Positions 26,827 to 35,998 of a DNA stretch of 64,000 nt are shown here, in pieces (positions within the stretch are counted from its first letter, which is position 1; each line of letters opens with the position of its first letter). The notes beneath the pieces were generated by a model. It was not told the DNA's origin. It made no database searches and saw nothing but the letters and a program-made list of their open reading frames with translations. The translations under genes and the position numbers were made by a program. Origin of the DNA: RGIG4140 sp045638265 (GTDB lineage Bacteria > Pseudomonadota > Alphaproteobacteria > CAAHEQ01 > UBA3637); the NCBI GenBank assembly GCA_045638265.1, contig JAZUBA010000077.1, positions 62,001 to 126,000 of the forward strand, written 5' to 3'.

Positions 26827-26863
26827 AAAAAAAACCTTTCCGTTAAAGCGAAAAGGTTTTTTT
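26827..26863. terminator. Bidirectional terminator between rluD and hisS
   Basis: AAAAACCTTTC pairs with GAAAAGGTTTTT around a short loop, with an A-run before and a T-run after. Confidence 0.8.
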
Positions 26864-26875
26864 GAGTTTGTTTTT

Positions 26876-28234
26876 TTAACAATCCTTAATGATAGGTAAG
26901 GTAGGTTCTAATTTTTGCAATAACCGAATGGCAGGAGCCAATTTGTCTTGTGTAACAATTTGTTGCTCGCCTTGTCGCATGTTTTTTAAAACGGCTGTTT
27001 GATTTTGTACTTCCGTTTCACCTAAAATGACAACATAAGGAACACCGATTTTGTTGGCATAGACCATTTTGTTTTTAAATTTTGTGTCAGCCCCATATAC
27101 ATCTGTTTTAATGCCTTCCATTCGTAATAATTGACCAATTTTTAAGGCTTGCTCGGCTTCTTTTTCGCTCATAGGGATAACAAGAACAGCTGCCGGATTT
27201 TTAGCGCCTGTATTTAATAAATCCTGTGATTTTAACAAGTCAAAAAAACGGGTTAATCCAATACTCATGCCAACCCCTGGTAGTTTTCTATCTGTATAAT
27301 ATCCGGCTAAATTATCATAACGACCGCCTGAACAAATAGAACCCCAATTTAGAAAATCATCAGCAAACGTTTCGTAAACTGTTCCGGTATAATAATCTAA
27401 TCCACGAGTAATTCTTAAATCAATCATGAAGTTTGTTTCAGGTATACCTGTACTTTGCATGGCTGATGTAACCGTTTTTAATTCATTAATGCCTAAACGA
27501 TACATTTCATTATCAATGTCTAAAGTTTCTAATTGTTGTAAAATATCGGCAACAGAACCGCTTGTTTGAGCAAAATTAAGAACTTTGTCAATTAAATCGG
27601 CTTTAATGCCTAAATCAGATAAGCATAAACGAACGTTGTCTTCTCCGATTTTATCAATTTTATCAATAATGCGTAAAATTTCGGCTGATTGTTCCGTTAA
27701 TCCCAAATGTTCATAAAATCCTTGTAATAACTTACGGTTATTCATACGAATATGAAAACGTTTTAATCCGAGTTTTGTTAAAACACGGTACATAATACAC
27801 GGAACTTCTGCATCATAAAGAACAGATAATTTTTCACTGCCGATAATATCAATGTCGGCTTGATAAAATTCACGAAAACGACCTTTTTGTGGACGTTCGC
27901 CTCGATATGATTTGGCAATTTGATACCGTTTAAATGGAAAGGCTAATTCGTTTTGGTGTTGTGCAACATAACGGGACAATGGTACGGTTAAATCAAAACG
28001 CATACATAAATCATTATCACCTTTATTGAATCGGTAAATTTGTTTTTCCGTTTCACCTCCAGCTTTGGCTAACAAGATTTCGGATAATTCCAACACTGGT
28101 GTGTCTAATGAAACAAACCCGAAAGATTCAAATGTGTCGGCAATAACTTTTTTCATTCTGTCAAAAACAATCTGTTCTTCCGGTAATAATTCCATAAAGC
28201 CGGATAGAATACGGGGAGTAACTTTTTGTGCCAT
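26876..28234 (-). CDS. hisS: Histidyl-tRNA synthetase
   Basis: 452 residues, class II synthetase. Motif 2 appears in AKSYRGERPQKGRFREFYQ, the histidine-specific loop in RITRGLDYYTGTVYE, and motif 3 near GVGMSIGLTRFFDLL. A C-terminal anticodon-binding domain (about 345-440) includes PMSEKEAEQALKIG and VPYVVILGE. It charges tRNA-His in the cytosol. It starts 1 bp after the upstream lipoprotein gene and ends the hslO-to-hisS minus-strand run. Confidence 0.96.
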   Translation of the reverse strand: MAQKVTPRILSGFMELLPEEQIVFDRMKKVIADTFESFGFVSLDTPVLELSEILLAKAGGETEKQIYRFNKGDNDLCMRFDLTVPLSRYVAQHQNELAFPFKRYQIAKSYRGERPQKGRFREFYQADIDIIGSEKLSVLYDAEVPCIMYRVLTKLGLKRFHIRMNNRKLLQGFYEHLGLTEQSAEILRIIDKIDKIGEDNVRLCLSDLGIKADLIDKVLNFAQTSGSVADILQQLETLDIDNEMYRLGINELKTVTSAMQSTGIPETNFMIDLRITRGLDYYTGTVYETFADDFLNWGSICSGGRYDNLAGYYTDRKLPGVGMSIGLTRFFDLLKSQDLLNTGAKNPAAVLVIPMSEKEAEQALKIGQLLRMEGIKTDVYGADTKFKNKMVYANKIGVPYVVILGETEVQNQTAVLKNMRQGEQQIVTQDKLAPAIRLLQKLEPTLPIIKDC

Positions 28235-28235
28235 T

Positions 28236-28568
28236 TTAATTTCCTTTCTGTTTGTTTAACGTCAGTTGCAATAGTTGTTCTTTAAATTGAGTGCATTTTC
28301 CACGAGCTTCACTATGTTGCACTTTTTGATTTTTATCAAAAAAAACAAGAATTGTGCAATCGGATTGTCGATATGTCCACATACAATTTGGTATTTCCGT
28401 TCTTTGTGTAAGTGGTTTTCCAAAGAGTGATTGAACGGATTGTTGATTCAAACCGTTTAATGTTGTTTGTTCTTGTACGGGCGTACTTAATTTTGGCCGA
28501 ACAGTTGTTGGTTCGGTTGCACAGGCACTCAAAAATAAACATAAAATAAATATTAATCCTTTTTTCAT
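28236..28568 (-). CDS. Small lipoprotein, BamE/SmpA-like
   Basis: 110 residues. The signal peptide ends in a lipobox LSAC with Cys16. The mature part has LNGLNQQSVQSLFGKPL, then a Trp-x-Tyr-Arg strand (MWTYRQSDCTILVFF), a layout like the small BamE/OmlA fold. It is translationally linked to hisS (1-bp gap). Membership in the outer-membrane assembly system is not shown; only the general fold resemblance is seen. Confidence 0.65.
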   Translation of the reverse strand: MKKGLIFILCLFLSACATEPTTVRPKLSTPVQEQTTLNGLNQQSVQSLFGKPLTQRTEIPNCMWTYRQSDCTILVFFDKNQKVQHSEARGKCTQFKEQLLQLTLNKQKGN

Positions 28569-28604
28569 ACAAGTATTTTAACGATAATCAAAATAAAAAT
28601 CAAG

Positions 28605-30659
28605 TTATTTTCGCATTAATAAGTCTTTGTTATAGATAATTGGCGGGCAGAGAATATGCCAAGGACGATTCTCATCTATTTCACAGGCACGTTTAATTGT
28701 ATATTGATTATCTGTTTTATGATAAATCAGTAAACTTTGCCATTCATAAATTTGTTGCGGTGTAATTAAACGGGGACAATTTATCATATTGGCGTTTTTT
28801 TGAACGGATAAAAAAGCATATTCACAATTGTGAATGCTTTGAGCAATAAATGCCGGTTCAGTTTTGTTTAATGGTTCTATATGATCTTTTTCGGGGTTAA
28901 ATCCGCCATATGTTATCCATGCCTGATGAAAGCGTTTGTAATAAAAACTGTCTGTTTCATAATAAGTATTGCCTATTCTGATACCAATAAATTGACCGCC
29001 GGCAGTAATAAAAGCAGTTGGTTTTTCTACGGTAAAGAATGCAACAAAAAATGAGAGCATTAAGCCTAAAAACAGATAACGTATTTTTGTTTGGAAGAGT
29101 GTGAATCCCATTAATCCGATACTCCATAAAACAAGTCCATAACTTGAAAAATAAGATACATAAACAGATGCTTGTGGTAAGAGTGATATGGGCATACCAA
29201 TGAAACGAACAACATTTAATAAATAATCAATGGCAAATAATAAATGAGATGCAAGAGGTGTTTCTATGAATAATACATTGATAAATAATAACGGAATAAT
29301 TGCAAACGAAAAAATAAATCCGAATAAAAGATTGCCTAACACAGAATACATTGGTATTTGATGAAATGCGTATAAGACAAATGGTGCCGTAACCAGTGTT
29401 ACAATCAAGTTAAGCAAACAATAGCCAATAAACAAGAGTAAAATTCTGCCGATGAAATTTTTACCCTTAAAAAATGGCTTCATAAATATATAGATACCGA
29501 TTAAACATAAAACGGCAATAAATGACAATTGAAAGCTGATTGACATTAACAAAACAGGACGGTAACAGAGTAATAAAAAAGCGGCAATATATAAACTGCG
29601 AATGGATATGGCTCTTTTGTCACAAAAGATGGCCCCAAATATTGCCCAAACCATAATATAAGCTCTTAAAGCAGGAGGATTGGCTCCTGATAAAACAACA
29701 TAAAGTCCACTGACAATTAAAGCCGTTACGGCTGAAAATCGCTTAATAAAAACAGTTGGGATATTTTCAGGCAATAAATTAAAAATAAATTGAAAAAATC
29801 CAAAAATAAAGAATGCAACTAATCCGATGTGAAAACCAGACACGGATAAAATATGCGAAATACCTAAGTCTCTGTATAATATGCGGGAAGATGTGGTAAT
29901 TTGAGAGGTATCACCTAAAATGAGTGCTTGTGCTATACCGATATTTTCTTCTGATAAATTTGCTTGTAATATATTTTTAATGCGTTTTCTAATATAGGTA
30001 ATCCAAGAAGTATTTTCTTCAATAAACGTATTGTTTGCAAAAGCTTTTTTAATATGATGTGCATGACCGATTGCACCGATGTTGTCATAAAACAATGTGC
30101 GAGCCTCATTTTGTGCAAATGGTATTATCGGTAGAGAAGGTGGTGTTAATACTTTGACAGATGCTGAAATATATTCACCATTTTGTACGAAAGTCGGTTG
30201 TTCGGCTATGGATAATCGGATTCGTTTGGGTAAAACCGGTACGATAATCGGTTCATATAATTGTGTTGTTTCATTTTCCTGTTCAATTAAATCCGGTTCA
30301 ATTACAATATGAGATGAATTAAGCCCTGATAAAACAGATATAATTTTGCCCCGAATTTGAATGTTTTGAATGGGTTGTTCCAAAAATACGGTATCTGTTA
30401 TTTTGGTATGAACGGAACAAACAAATAATCCGAGAATAAAAAATAGTGGGGTAATAACAAAAAACAGACGGTTTAAATTGTTCTTAAATACGAACAAACC
30501 AATAAAGCATAAGGAAATGATAAGAACTTCTGTCCATATACTAGGTTCAAAAGGTAAATTGAAATAAAGTAATACGCCACAAATAAATGATACAAGCGGT
30601 AATAAAGGCAAATGAGGTTCTTTTTCTGCCCATGAAGATAGTTTATATAAGAACCTCAT
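28605..30659 (-). CDS. comEC: ComEC/Rec2 family DNA-uptake channel protein
   Basis: 684 residues. Membrane helices near the N-terminus are followed by an OB-like soluble region (IRGKIISVLSG). The competence domain follows, with the signature ISHILSVSGFHIGLV (about 273-287) and ALILGDTS just before it, and then many membrane helices. The metallo-beta-lactamase domain found in Bacillus ComEC is absent; the short C-terminal soluble region (about 555-684) fits the alphaproteobacterial form. ComEC carries single-stranded DNA across the inner membrane in transformation. It is flanked by two lipoprotein genes. Confidence 0.9.
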   Translation of the reverse strand: MRFLYKLSSWAEKEPHLPLLPLVSFICGVLLYFNLPFEPSIWTEVLIISLCFIGLFVFKNNLNRLFFVITPLFFILGLFVCSVHTKITDTVFLEQPIQNIQIRGKIISVLSGLNSSHIVIEPDLIEQENETTQLYEPIIVPVLPKRIRLSIAEQPTFVQNGEYISASVKVLTPPSLPIIPFAQNEARTLFYDNIGAIGHAHHIKKAFANNTFIEENTSWITYIRKRIKNILQANLSEENIGIAQALILGDTSQITTSSRILYRDLGISHILSVSGFHIGLVAFFIFGFFQFIFNLLPENIPTVFIKRFSAVTALIVSGLYVVLSGANPPALRAYIMVWAIFGAIFCDKRAISIRSLYIAAFLLLCYRPVLLMSISFQLSFIAVLCLIGIYIFMKPFFKGKNFIGRILLLFIGYCLLNLIVTLVTAPFVLYAFHQIPMYSVLGNLLFGFIFSFAIIPLLFINVLFIETPLASHLLFAIDYLLNVVRFIGMPISLLPQASVYVSYFSSYGLVLWSIGLMGFTLFQTKIRYLFLGLMLSFFVAFFTVEKPTAFITAGGQFIGIRIGNTYYETDSFYYKRFHQAWITYGGFNPEKDHIEPLNKTEPAFIAQSIHNCEYAFLSVQKNANMINCPRLITPQQIYEWQSLLIYHKTDNQYTIKRACEIDENRPWHILCPPIIYNKDLLMRK

Positions 30660-30672
30660 TGATTATCCTTTT

Positions 30673-31227
30673 TTAGCGGACTTTAAAAACATCCGGTACG
30701 GATTCGGTTAATTGTTTGTTGACTTTGCGAATCATCGCATTCATCATTTTTTGCCATATTGCTTCTTTATCAGCCATAGAACTGCGTTGTGGTAAAGAAG
30801 AACTTTCCCAACCTGTAACGGTATGTTGATATAAAACAGAATTATTTTGTACAAATGCCATATTAACTTCATATGTCAATTTATAAGCATCATTATCTAA
30901 CGTATACCAATTTGTACCTAATTCCTCTTTTTGAACCATATAAGCATTACGGATAGTAATAACGACATCCGTATGGGCCAGTTTGTCAGCGCCGTAGAAA
31001 CGATTTTCTGCCCATTCTGTTAAGGCATCTTCAGGAGAAATCGGTAATTTTTCTTCAATATGCGGTAATCTGTCATATTTCATAATTTCAGATTTGATTT
31101 GTACATCATTGACTTTTAAAACAATGGGGCGCATATCTGCCATTGTATTAACCGTAAAACGATTTAATTGAGGTGCCTGACAAGCACTTAATAACAATAT
31201 GAAACAAAAAGTAATGAAACAACGCAT
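30673..31227 (-). CDS. Lipoprotein of unknown function
   Basis: Start taken at the ATG at 31227 (184 residues), which overlaps the hslO stop as TAATG and gives a clean lipoprotein signal: MRCFITFCFILLLSAC, Cys16. A longer start at 31275 would hide the signal. The mature part contains ITIRNAYMVQKEE and YKLTYEVNMAFV, suggesting a beta-rich exported domain. Located between hslO and comEC in the same direction. I do not recognise the family. Confidence 0.7.
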   Translation of the reverse strand: MRCFITFCFILLLSACQAPQLNRFTVNTMADMRPIVLKVNDVQIKSEIMKYDRLPHIEEKLPISPEDALTEWAENRFYGADKLAHTDVVITIRNAYMVQKEELGTNWYTLDNDAYKLTYEVNMAFVQNNSVLYQHTVTGWESSSLPQRSSMADKEAIWQKMMNAMIRKVNKQLTESVPDVFKVR

Positions 31228-32075
31228 TAGAAATCTTCCTTTGTAAATGTAAATTGATTTTGACAGAATTGGCATTCTGTAATAATTTTACCATCTTGAT
31301 AAAGAGGTTCTCGTTCTTCATCAGACATTTTTTTCAAAAATTTTTCCATTTGTGAACGATGGCACGGACATGAAAATTCAGGTGTTTGTCCATCGAAAAC
31401 GGTTGCCGTGTTGGCATGAAACAAACGGTATAAAATTTCTTGAGGCGTTAATTTGTCATCAAACAATTCTGTATTGCGCACACTTTCTAATAAAACATTT
31501 TCCGTTTCCCATAAATCATTGGCTTGTTCAGGTTCAATATCTTGTTTTAAAGGCATTTGTTGTAATAAAATACAACGAACTTTTTTTCCGTCTTGACGTA
31601 AAACCAAATTTGTTTTGATTTGTTCTGATTGACGAAAATAATCCAATACTGTTTCAATTAAAGAGTTTTGTGTTAATTGAATAATCCCTTGATATGGTTC
31701 TTGTCCGATTTGGGAAACAGAAAATAAGAGTTCGCCGTTTCCAAATAGATCTTGATTAGTTAATGAAGTATCTTGTTGTGGTAATTTGTCATTATCATAA
31801 ACGGCATAAGCTCTTACCTTTTTATCATTTGTAGCCGAAACAAAAATTGTTTGAATCGGTCCGCCACCTCTGATATTGAGTGAAAAAGTCCCATTAAATT
31901 TTAAATTGGCAGATAATGCCAATGTTAACACAATGGTTTGAGCAACAACGGATTCAACAATTTGCGGATAAGAATGACAGGCTAAAATATCAGAAATTGT
32001 TTTGTCAGCATTAATATATACCCCGCGTGAAAATCCGTTATCTAACATAAACGGTAAAATAATATCCATTTGCAT
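31227..32075 (-). CDS. hslO: Redox-regulated chaperone Hsp33
   Basis: 282 residues. The N-terminal domain has the usual substrate-binding core (for example IRGGGPIQTIFVSA). The C-terminal redox switch shows C-x-C in SCPCHRSQ and C-x-x-C in ECQFCQNQF, the four zinc-binding cysteines of Hsp33. The protein becomes an active holdase on oxidation. First gene of the minus-strand run, divergent from recX. Confidence 0.95.
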   Translation of the reverse strand: MQMDIILPFMLDNGFSRGVYINADKTISDILACHSYPQIVESVVAQTIVLTLALSANLKFNGTFSLNIRGGGPIQTIFVSATNDKKVRAYAVYDNDKLPQQDTSLTNQDLFGNGELLFSVSQIGQEPYQGIIQLTQNSLIETVLDYFRQSEQIKTNLVLRQDGKKVRCILLQQMPLKQDIEPEQANDLWETENVLLESVRNTELFDDKLTPQEILYRLFHANTATVFDGQTPEFSCPCHRSQMEKFLKKMSDEEREPLYQDGKIITECQFCQNQFTFTKEDF

Positions 32076-32132
32076 TTCCTTTCTGTTTATTTTATACTGT
32101 GTGTATTATGGAAAAATCAGGAGCAAATGTCA

Positions 32133-32690
32133 ATGACAAAACAGATAACTGAAAAAAGATTATATAATATTACGCTTTTTTACCTGTCAAAATATGAGTC
32201 TTCATCAGAAAAAGTTCGTCAAATGTTACAACGTCGGTTGTTAAAAGCAAGTCAACAAGGTATTGAAATTCCAGATGAAAGTCAACAGTGGATAACAAAA
32301 ATTATCGGACAAATGCAATCTTTGGGATATATTAATGATAAAAGATATGCCGAAAATCAGGTTCGTATTTTAAGTCGCCAAGGAAAGTCAAAATCATTTA
32401 TTGTTCAAAAATTGCGACAAAGCGGAATAGATTCGGAGACGATTTGTACTTTATTGGATGACGAATCCGAATCGGATGTACAACGTGCAATTCTTTGGTT
32501 AAAACGTCATAAAAAAGGTGGTTTTCGGTTAAAAACACCTGATAAAGAAATATATTGTAAAGATTTATCGGCATTAGGGCGACAAGGCTTTTCATTTCAA
32601 ACGGCAAAAAAAGCATTGTCAGAATCGTTAAAACAGATAGAAACAGAAGTGTTTGAGTTGGAAAATTTTGAAAATTTCAATGATTTTTAA
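32133..32690 (+). CDS. recX: RecX family regulator of RecA
   Basis: The start at 32133 (185 residues) is favoured because AGGAG sits 9 bases upstream; an ATG at 32127 is also possible, and a further one at 32070 would overlap the hslO coding region. The three-helix repeats of RecX are visible: LFYLSKYESSSEKVRQML, then YINDKRYAENQVR and KSKSFIVQKLRQSGID. RecX proteins bind RecA filaments and limit their activity. recA itself is not in the window. Confidence 0.85.
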   Translation: MTKQITEKRLYNITLFYLSKYESSSEKVRQMLQRRLLKASQQGIEIPDESQQWITKIIGQMQSLGYINDKRYAENQVRILSRQGKSKSFIVQKLRQSGIDSETICTLLDDESESDVQRAILWLKRHKKGGFRLKTPDKEIYCKDLSALGRQGFSFQTAKKALSESLKQIETEVFELENFENFNDF

Positions 32691-32728
32691 TGTTTGATTT
32701 AAAAAATAAGAAAGTTGAAAAAAAATAG

Positions 32729-32757
32729 TTGCAAAGAGAATAATCTTTTATTAAGAT
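32729..32757 (+). promoter_or_regulatory. Promoter of the third prepilin-like gene
   Basis: TTGCAA (32729-32734), 17-base spacer, TAAGAT (32752-32757), 46 bases before the start. The -35 is the same TTGCAA used at the other two prepilin-like genes, preceded by GT-rich AGT, but no distal inverted repeat is present; recX ends 38 bp upstream of the -35. Confidence 0.6.
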
Positions 32758-32803
32758 TAACTACAAGTATGTTTTTATTTATCAATTTTGGGGGATTGTT
32801 TAT

Positions 32804-35800
32804 ATGCAAAATTTATCTGAAACCAATATCAATATGCAAAAAGAAGCACAAACCGAACAAGGTCGTTCCATGGTGGAAACATTGGGCGTGTTAGCCATTA
32901 TCGGTGTGTTGGCTATTGGTGGTATTATGGGTTATAAGTGGGCAATGGATAAATATGTGGCTAACCAAATAGCGAATGAAATACGTATTGCTGATTTGGA
33001 TATTGCAACGTCATTAATGACAAAAAATGACGAAGGAATTACTTTGGCATTAGAAAAACCCTTCGGAGATAATAAATTAAGTATAGCAGATACGCCGTTT
33101 GATTATGGGTGTACAGATGAAGCAACATTGGATAAAGAATGTGTTGCCGGCGAAGAAAATTATCATATGACATTGGGAAATATTTCTAAAGGGGTCTGTC
33201 AAAAATTGTTGGAAATGACGCCGTATACCCAATATTATGTTCGTCAACTTGTTGGGGATACGGAAACGGTAGAAGGTGAAGCTTGTCAAGAAGAAATGAA
33301 TGATATTGTCATATTTTATAATATTGAAACAGGTTATGGCGCTGGTGGTAATAGTGATGAAGTGGATGAATGCCCTCCCGAAACACCTTTGTATAATGAA
33401 GAAACAGGAGAATGTGAAGCTTGTCCGGAAGATACCCGTTGGAATGGCAAAAAATGTATAGATTATGAATGTCGTGTCAATTCAGATTGTAATGCCGGCG
33501 AATATTGCCATATGGATGAGGGTGCTTTTTGTGACGTAGAATTTGAAACAGAAAACAATACTTCTGATTATTACACAGGAGAATGTCGCTTGGCAAATTC
33601 AGCATTTCAGATAATTAATATTGATAAAGAAGATGGCACAACGGCAAAATTATATGTCAGTAACGAATATATGACCTGGTGGAGCGCACAACGTTTTTGT
33701 GATGCAATCGGTAAAAGAATGATGGCACTAGGAGATTTGGGATGTGCAGATGCTGTTTCTGTCCCTGTTGCTATGTCCTTTTGTCATGGAACAGCTCTTG
33801 GGGATGCCACGGCTTATGAAACCGGAAATGTCAGTTCTATTATTGAAGAATTAACTAATACTAATCCTGATGGATATTGGCTTTCTAACTTAAATGACGG
33901 TTCTTGTCATGCTTTAGCTTTTGGTGCTATTCCGACAATGGAGGAGGGTATGATTATTCCAGGCGGACGTCATTGGGGAACAAGAGTGGTTTGTGTGTCA
34001 GGAACAGAACATCTGGAAGGATCTTTTGAGCAAAATTCAGGAAATTGTCCTGCAAATGTACCAAATTGGGATGCTGAAGCAGGTGCTTGTACAAATGGAT
34101 GTGATGACATAAACGCACCAAGTTTTAACGTTACAACAGGAGAATGTGAAGCTTGTCCGGGTTCTCAACAATGGGATATGCAAAAACACGATTGTGTTTG
34201 TACAAATAATTCAGATTGTCCAACTGATAAACCTTTGTGTGATAATGATGATGCCAATTACATGCATACATATAAATGTGTTGCTTGTCCGTTTTTTGCT
34301 CCTGTTTGGAATTCAGAAGATGGATATTGTGATTATTGTCCAGATGATGCACCGAATTGGAATGGTAACACATGTGAGCCATGTTCAGATGATAAACCAG
34401 TATTTAACTATGATGCAATGAAGTGCGAAGCTTGTCCAGAAGGTATGGTTTGGTATGATGAATTTAAATATTGTGAATGTGCCGAAGAAACAGCATATTT
34501 GAAAGATGATGGAACATGTGAAGTTTGTCCAAATGATATCCCATTGTCAGTATGGCAAGGTGAATATTGGGATTGTGAAGCTTGTCCAGAAGATACACCG
34601 GTATGGAATGGAAGTACGAGACAATGTGAATCTTGTTCAGCTGACAAACCTATCTGGAATGCTGATACAAAACAATGCGAAGAATCACCTTGTGAAGAAG
34701 GATTTGTTTATGGGTATCGTAAATATGATTATGGTGGTCAGGATTCTGAAAAAGCCTGTTGGCCATGTGGATATGTTTATTTAGAAGAAAAACCATATTG
34801 GAATGGTACACAATGTACTCCTTGTCCGAATGATATGACTGTATACTACGATGAAACGTATGGTTCTGCAGGTGCCGGTAGACATGGGTTTAAATGTTAT
34901 AGCAGATGTTGGGATAATGCACCGGTATGGAATGAGACAACACAACAATGTGAAGCTTGTCCGGATAATAAACCCAAATGGAATGCCAGTACAAAACAAT
35001 GTGAAGAAGTAAATTGTGAAGAAGGATTTGTTTATGGGTATCGTCATGTTTCTTGGGGTTCACAAGATAGTGAAAAAGCTTGTTGGCCTTGTGGATATGT
35101 TGATCATGATAAACCATATTGGAATGGTTCACAATGTACGACTTGTCCGGTTAATATGTCCAAGACAATGGATGAATCATACGGTTCTTATGGTTCTGGA
35201 AAGTATGGTTATAAATGCGAGATAAGATGTGGTGATGATGCACCGGTATGGAATGCTTATGAGTACAGATGCGAAGCCTGTCCGTCAGATTCCCCAGTAT
35301 GGAATGCAACTAACCGTCAATGCGAAGCTTGTCCGGATAATAAACCCAAATGGAATTCCAGTACAAAACAATGTGAAGAAGCAAATTGTGAAGAAGGATT
35401 TGTTTATGGGTATCGTCAATATGCATCTGGACGGGATAGCGAAAAAGCTTGCTGGCCTTGTGGATATGTATATCATGACAAACCATATTGGAACGGTTCT
35501 CAATGTATAGCATGTCCGAGTGGTATGAGCCGTGGTGAAGATTATACATATGGTTCTTATGATAGTGTTGGTTATACATGTTGGGATAGATGTTGGGGTG
35601 ATACACCAGTATGGAATGAGACAACACAACGATGTGAAGCTTGTCCGGATAATAAACCTATATGGAATTCCAATACAAGACAATGCGAAGAATCAGATTG
35701 TCCAGAAGGATTTGTTTATGGATATCGTCGTTACCCATTTAGTAATAGACAGGATTCTGAAAAAGCTTGTTGGCCTTGTGGATATGTGTATCAGGAAGAT

Positions 35801-35911
35801 AAGCCATATTGGAATGGTTCCGAATGTACGGCTTGTCCAAGTGATATGCACAGGGTAGTTGATGAAACATATGGTTCTTATTACAGTCATGGTTACAAAT
35901 GTGTTCGGTAA
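32804..35911 (+). CDS. Giant cysteine-rich protein with prepilin-like N-terminus and lectin-like domain (third)
   Basis: 1035 residues. The leader ends at G20 before RSMVE, with Glu25 as mature position 5. A hydrophobic helix GVLAIIGVLAIGGIMGYKWA follows. The pilin-like head contains SKGVCQKLLEM. About residues 265-405 look like a C-type-lectin/Lcl-like domain: WWSAQRFCDAIGKRMMALG, later GYWLSNLNDGSCHALAFG and RVVCVSG. The rest is built from short Cys-Trp units of the form CEACP-x-x-x-P-x-WN-x-x-T-x-QC. Longer blocks GFVYGYR...DSEKACWPCGYV recur four times at spacings of about 310-365 bp. Probably a surface adhesin; binding partner unknown. Two membrane-anchored GT2 genes follow on the same strand. 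Confidence 0.8.
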   Translation: MQNLSETNINMQKEAQTEQGRSMVETLGVLAIIGVLAIGGIMGYKWAMDKYVANQIANEIRIADLDIATSLMTKNDEGITLALEKPFGDNKLSIADTPFDYGCTDEATLDKECVAGEENYHMTLGNISKGVCQKLLEMTPYTQYYVRQLVGDTETVEGEACQEEMNDIVIFYNIETGYGAGGNSDEVDECPPETPLYNEETGECEACPEDTRWNGKKCIDYECRVNSDCNAGEYCHMDEGAFCDVEFETENNTSDYYTGECRLANSAFQIINIDKEDGTTAKLYVSNEYMTWWSAQRFCDAIGKRMMALGDLGCADAVSVPVAMSFCHGTALGDATAYETGNVSSIIEELTNTNPDGYWLSNLNDGSCHALAFGAIPTMEEGMIIPGGRHWGTRVVCVSGTEHLEGSFEQNSGNCPANVPNWDAEAGACTNGCDDINAPSFNVTTGECEACPGSQQWDMQKHDCVCTNNSDCPTDKPLCDNDDANYMHTYKCVACPFFAPVWNSEDGYCDYCPDDAPNWNGNTCEPCSDDKPVFNYDAMKCEACPEGMVWYDEFKYCECAEETAYLKDDGTCEVCPNDIPLSVWQGEYWDCEACPEDTPVWNGSTRQCESCSADKPIWNADTKQCEESPCEEGFVYGYRKYDYGGQDSEKACWPCGYVYLEEKPYWNGTQCTPCPNDMTVYYDETYGSAGAGRHGFKCYSRCWDNAPVWNETTQQCEACPDNKPKWNASTKQCEEVNCEEGFVYGYRHVSWGSQDSEKACWPCGYVDHDKPYWNGSQCTTCPVNMSKTMDESYGSYGSGKYGYKCEIRCGDDAPVWNAYEYRCEACPSDSPVWNATNRQCEACPDNKPKWNSSTKQCEEANCEEGFVYGYRQYASGRDSEKACWPCGYVYHDKPYWNGSQCIACPSGMSRGEDYTYGSYDSVGYTCWDRCWGDTPVWNETTQRCEACPDNKPIWNSNTRQCEESDCPEGFVYGYRRYPFSNRQDSEKACWPCGYVYQEDKPYWNGSECTACPSDMHRVVDETYGSYYSHGYKCVR
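34700..35880 (+). repeat. Four imperfect repeats in the third prepilin-like gene
   Basis: The segment encoding GFVYGYR followed by DSEKACWPCGYV and PYWNG begins at about 34700, 35034, 35397 and 35708. Copies are clearly related at DNA level but vary in length and in the loop after GYR. Confidence 0.8.
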
Positions 35912-35943
35912 TAACACATTTGAATATAGATTAAAATGAGCTT

Positions 35944-35977
35944 GTTAAGTGTTGTATGTAACAGTATAACACTTAAC
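35944..35977 (+). promoter_or_regulatory. Perfect 10-bp hairpin between the third prepilin-like gene and the glycosyltransferases
   Basis: GTTAAGTGTT (35944-35953) pairs with AACACTTAAC (35968-35977) around a 14-base loop. No clear T-run follows, so it may be a weak terminator, an RNA-processing site or a protein-binding site that sets the ratio of the surface protein to the glycosyltransferases. Confidence 0.45.
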
Positions 35978-35998
35978 GGTTTATATTAAGAGGGTATT

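Noticed and set aside
34131..35917. Several open frames on both strands inside the third prepilin-like gene
   Set aside because: They are by-products of repetitive Cys/Trp coding sequence; none has a suitable ribosome site and the main frame explains the region.
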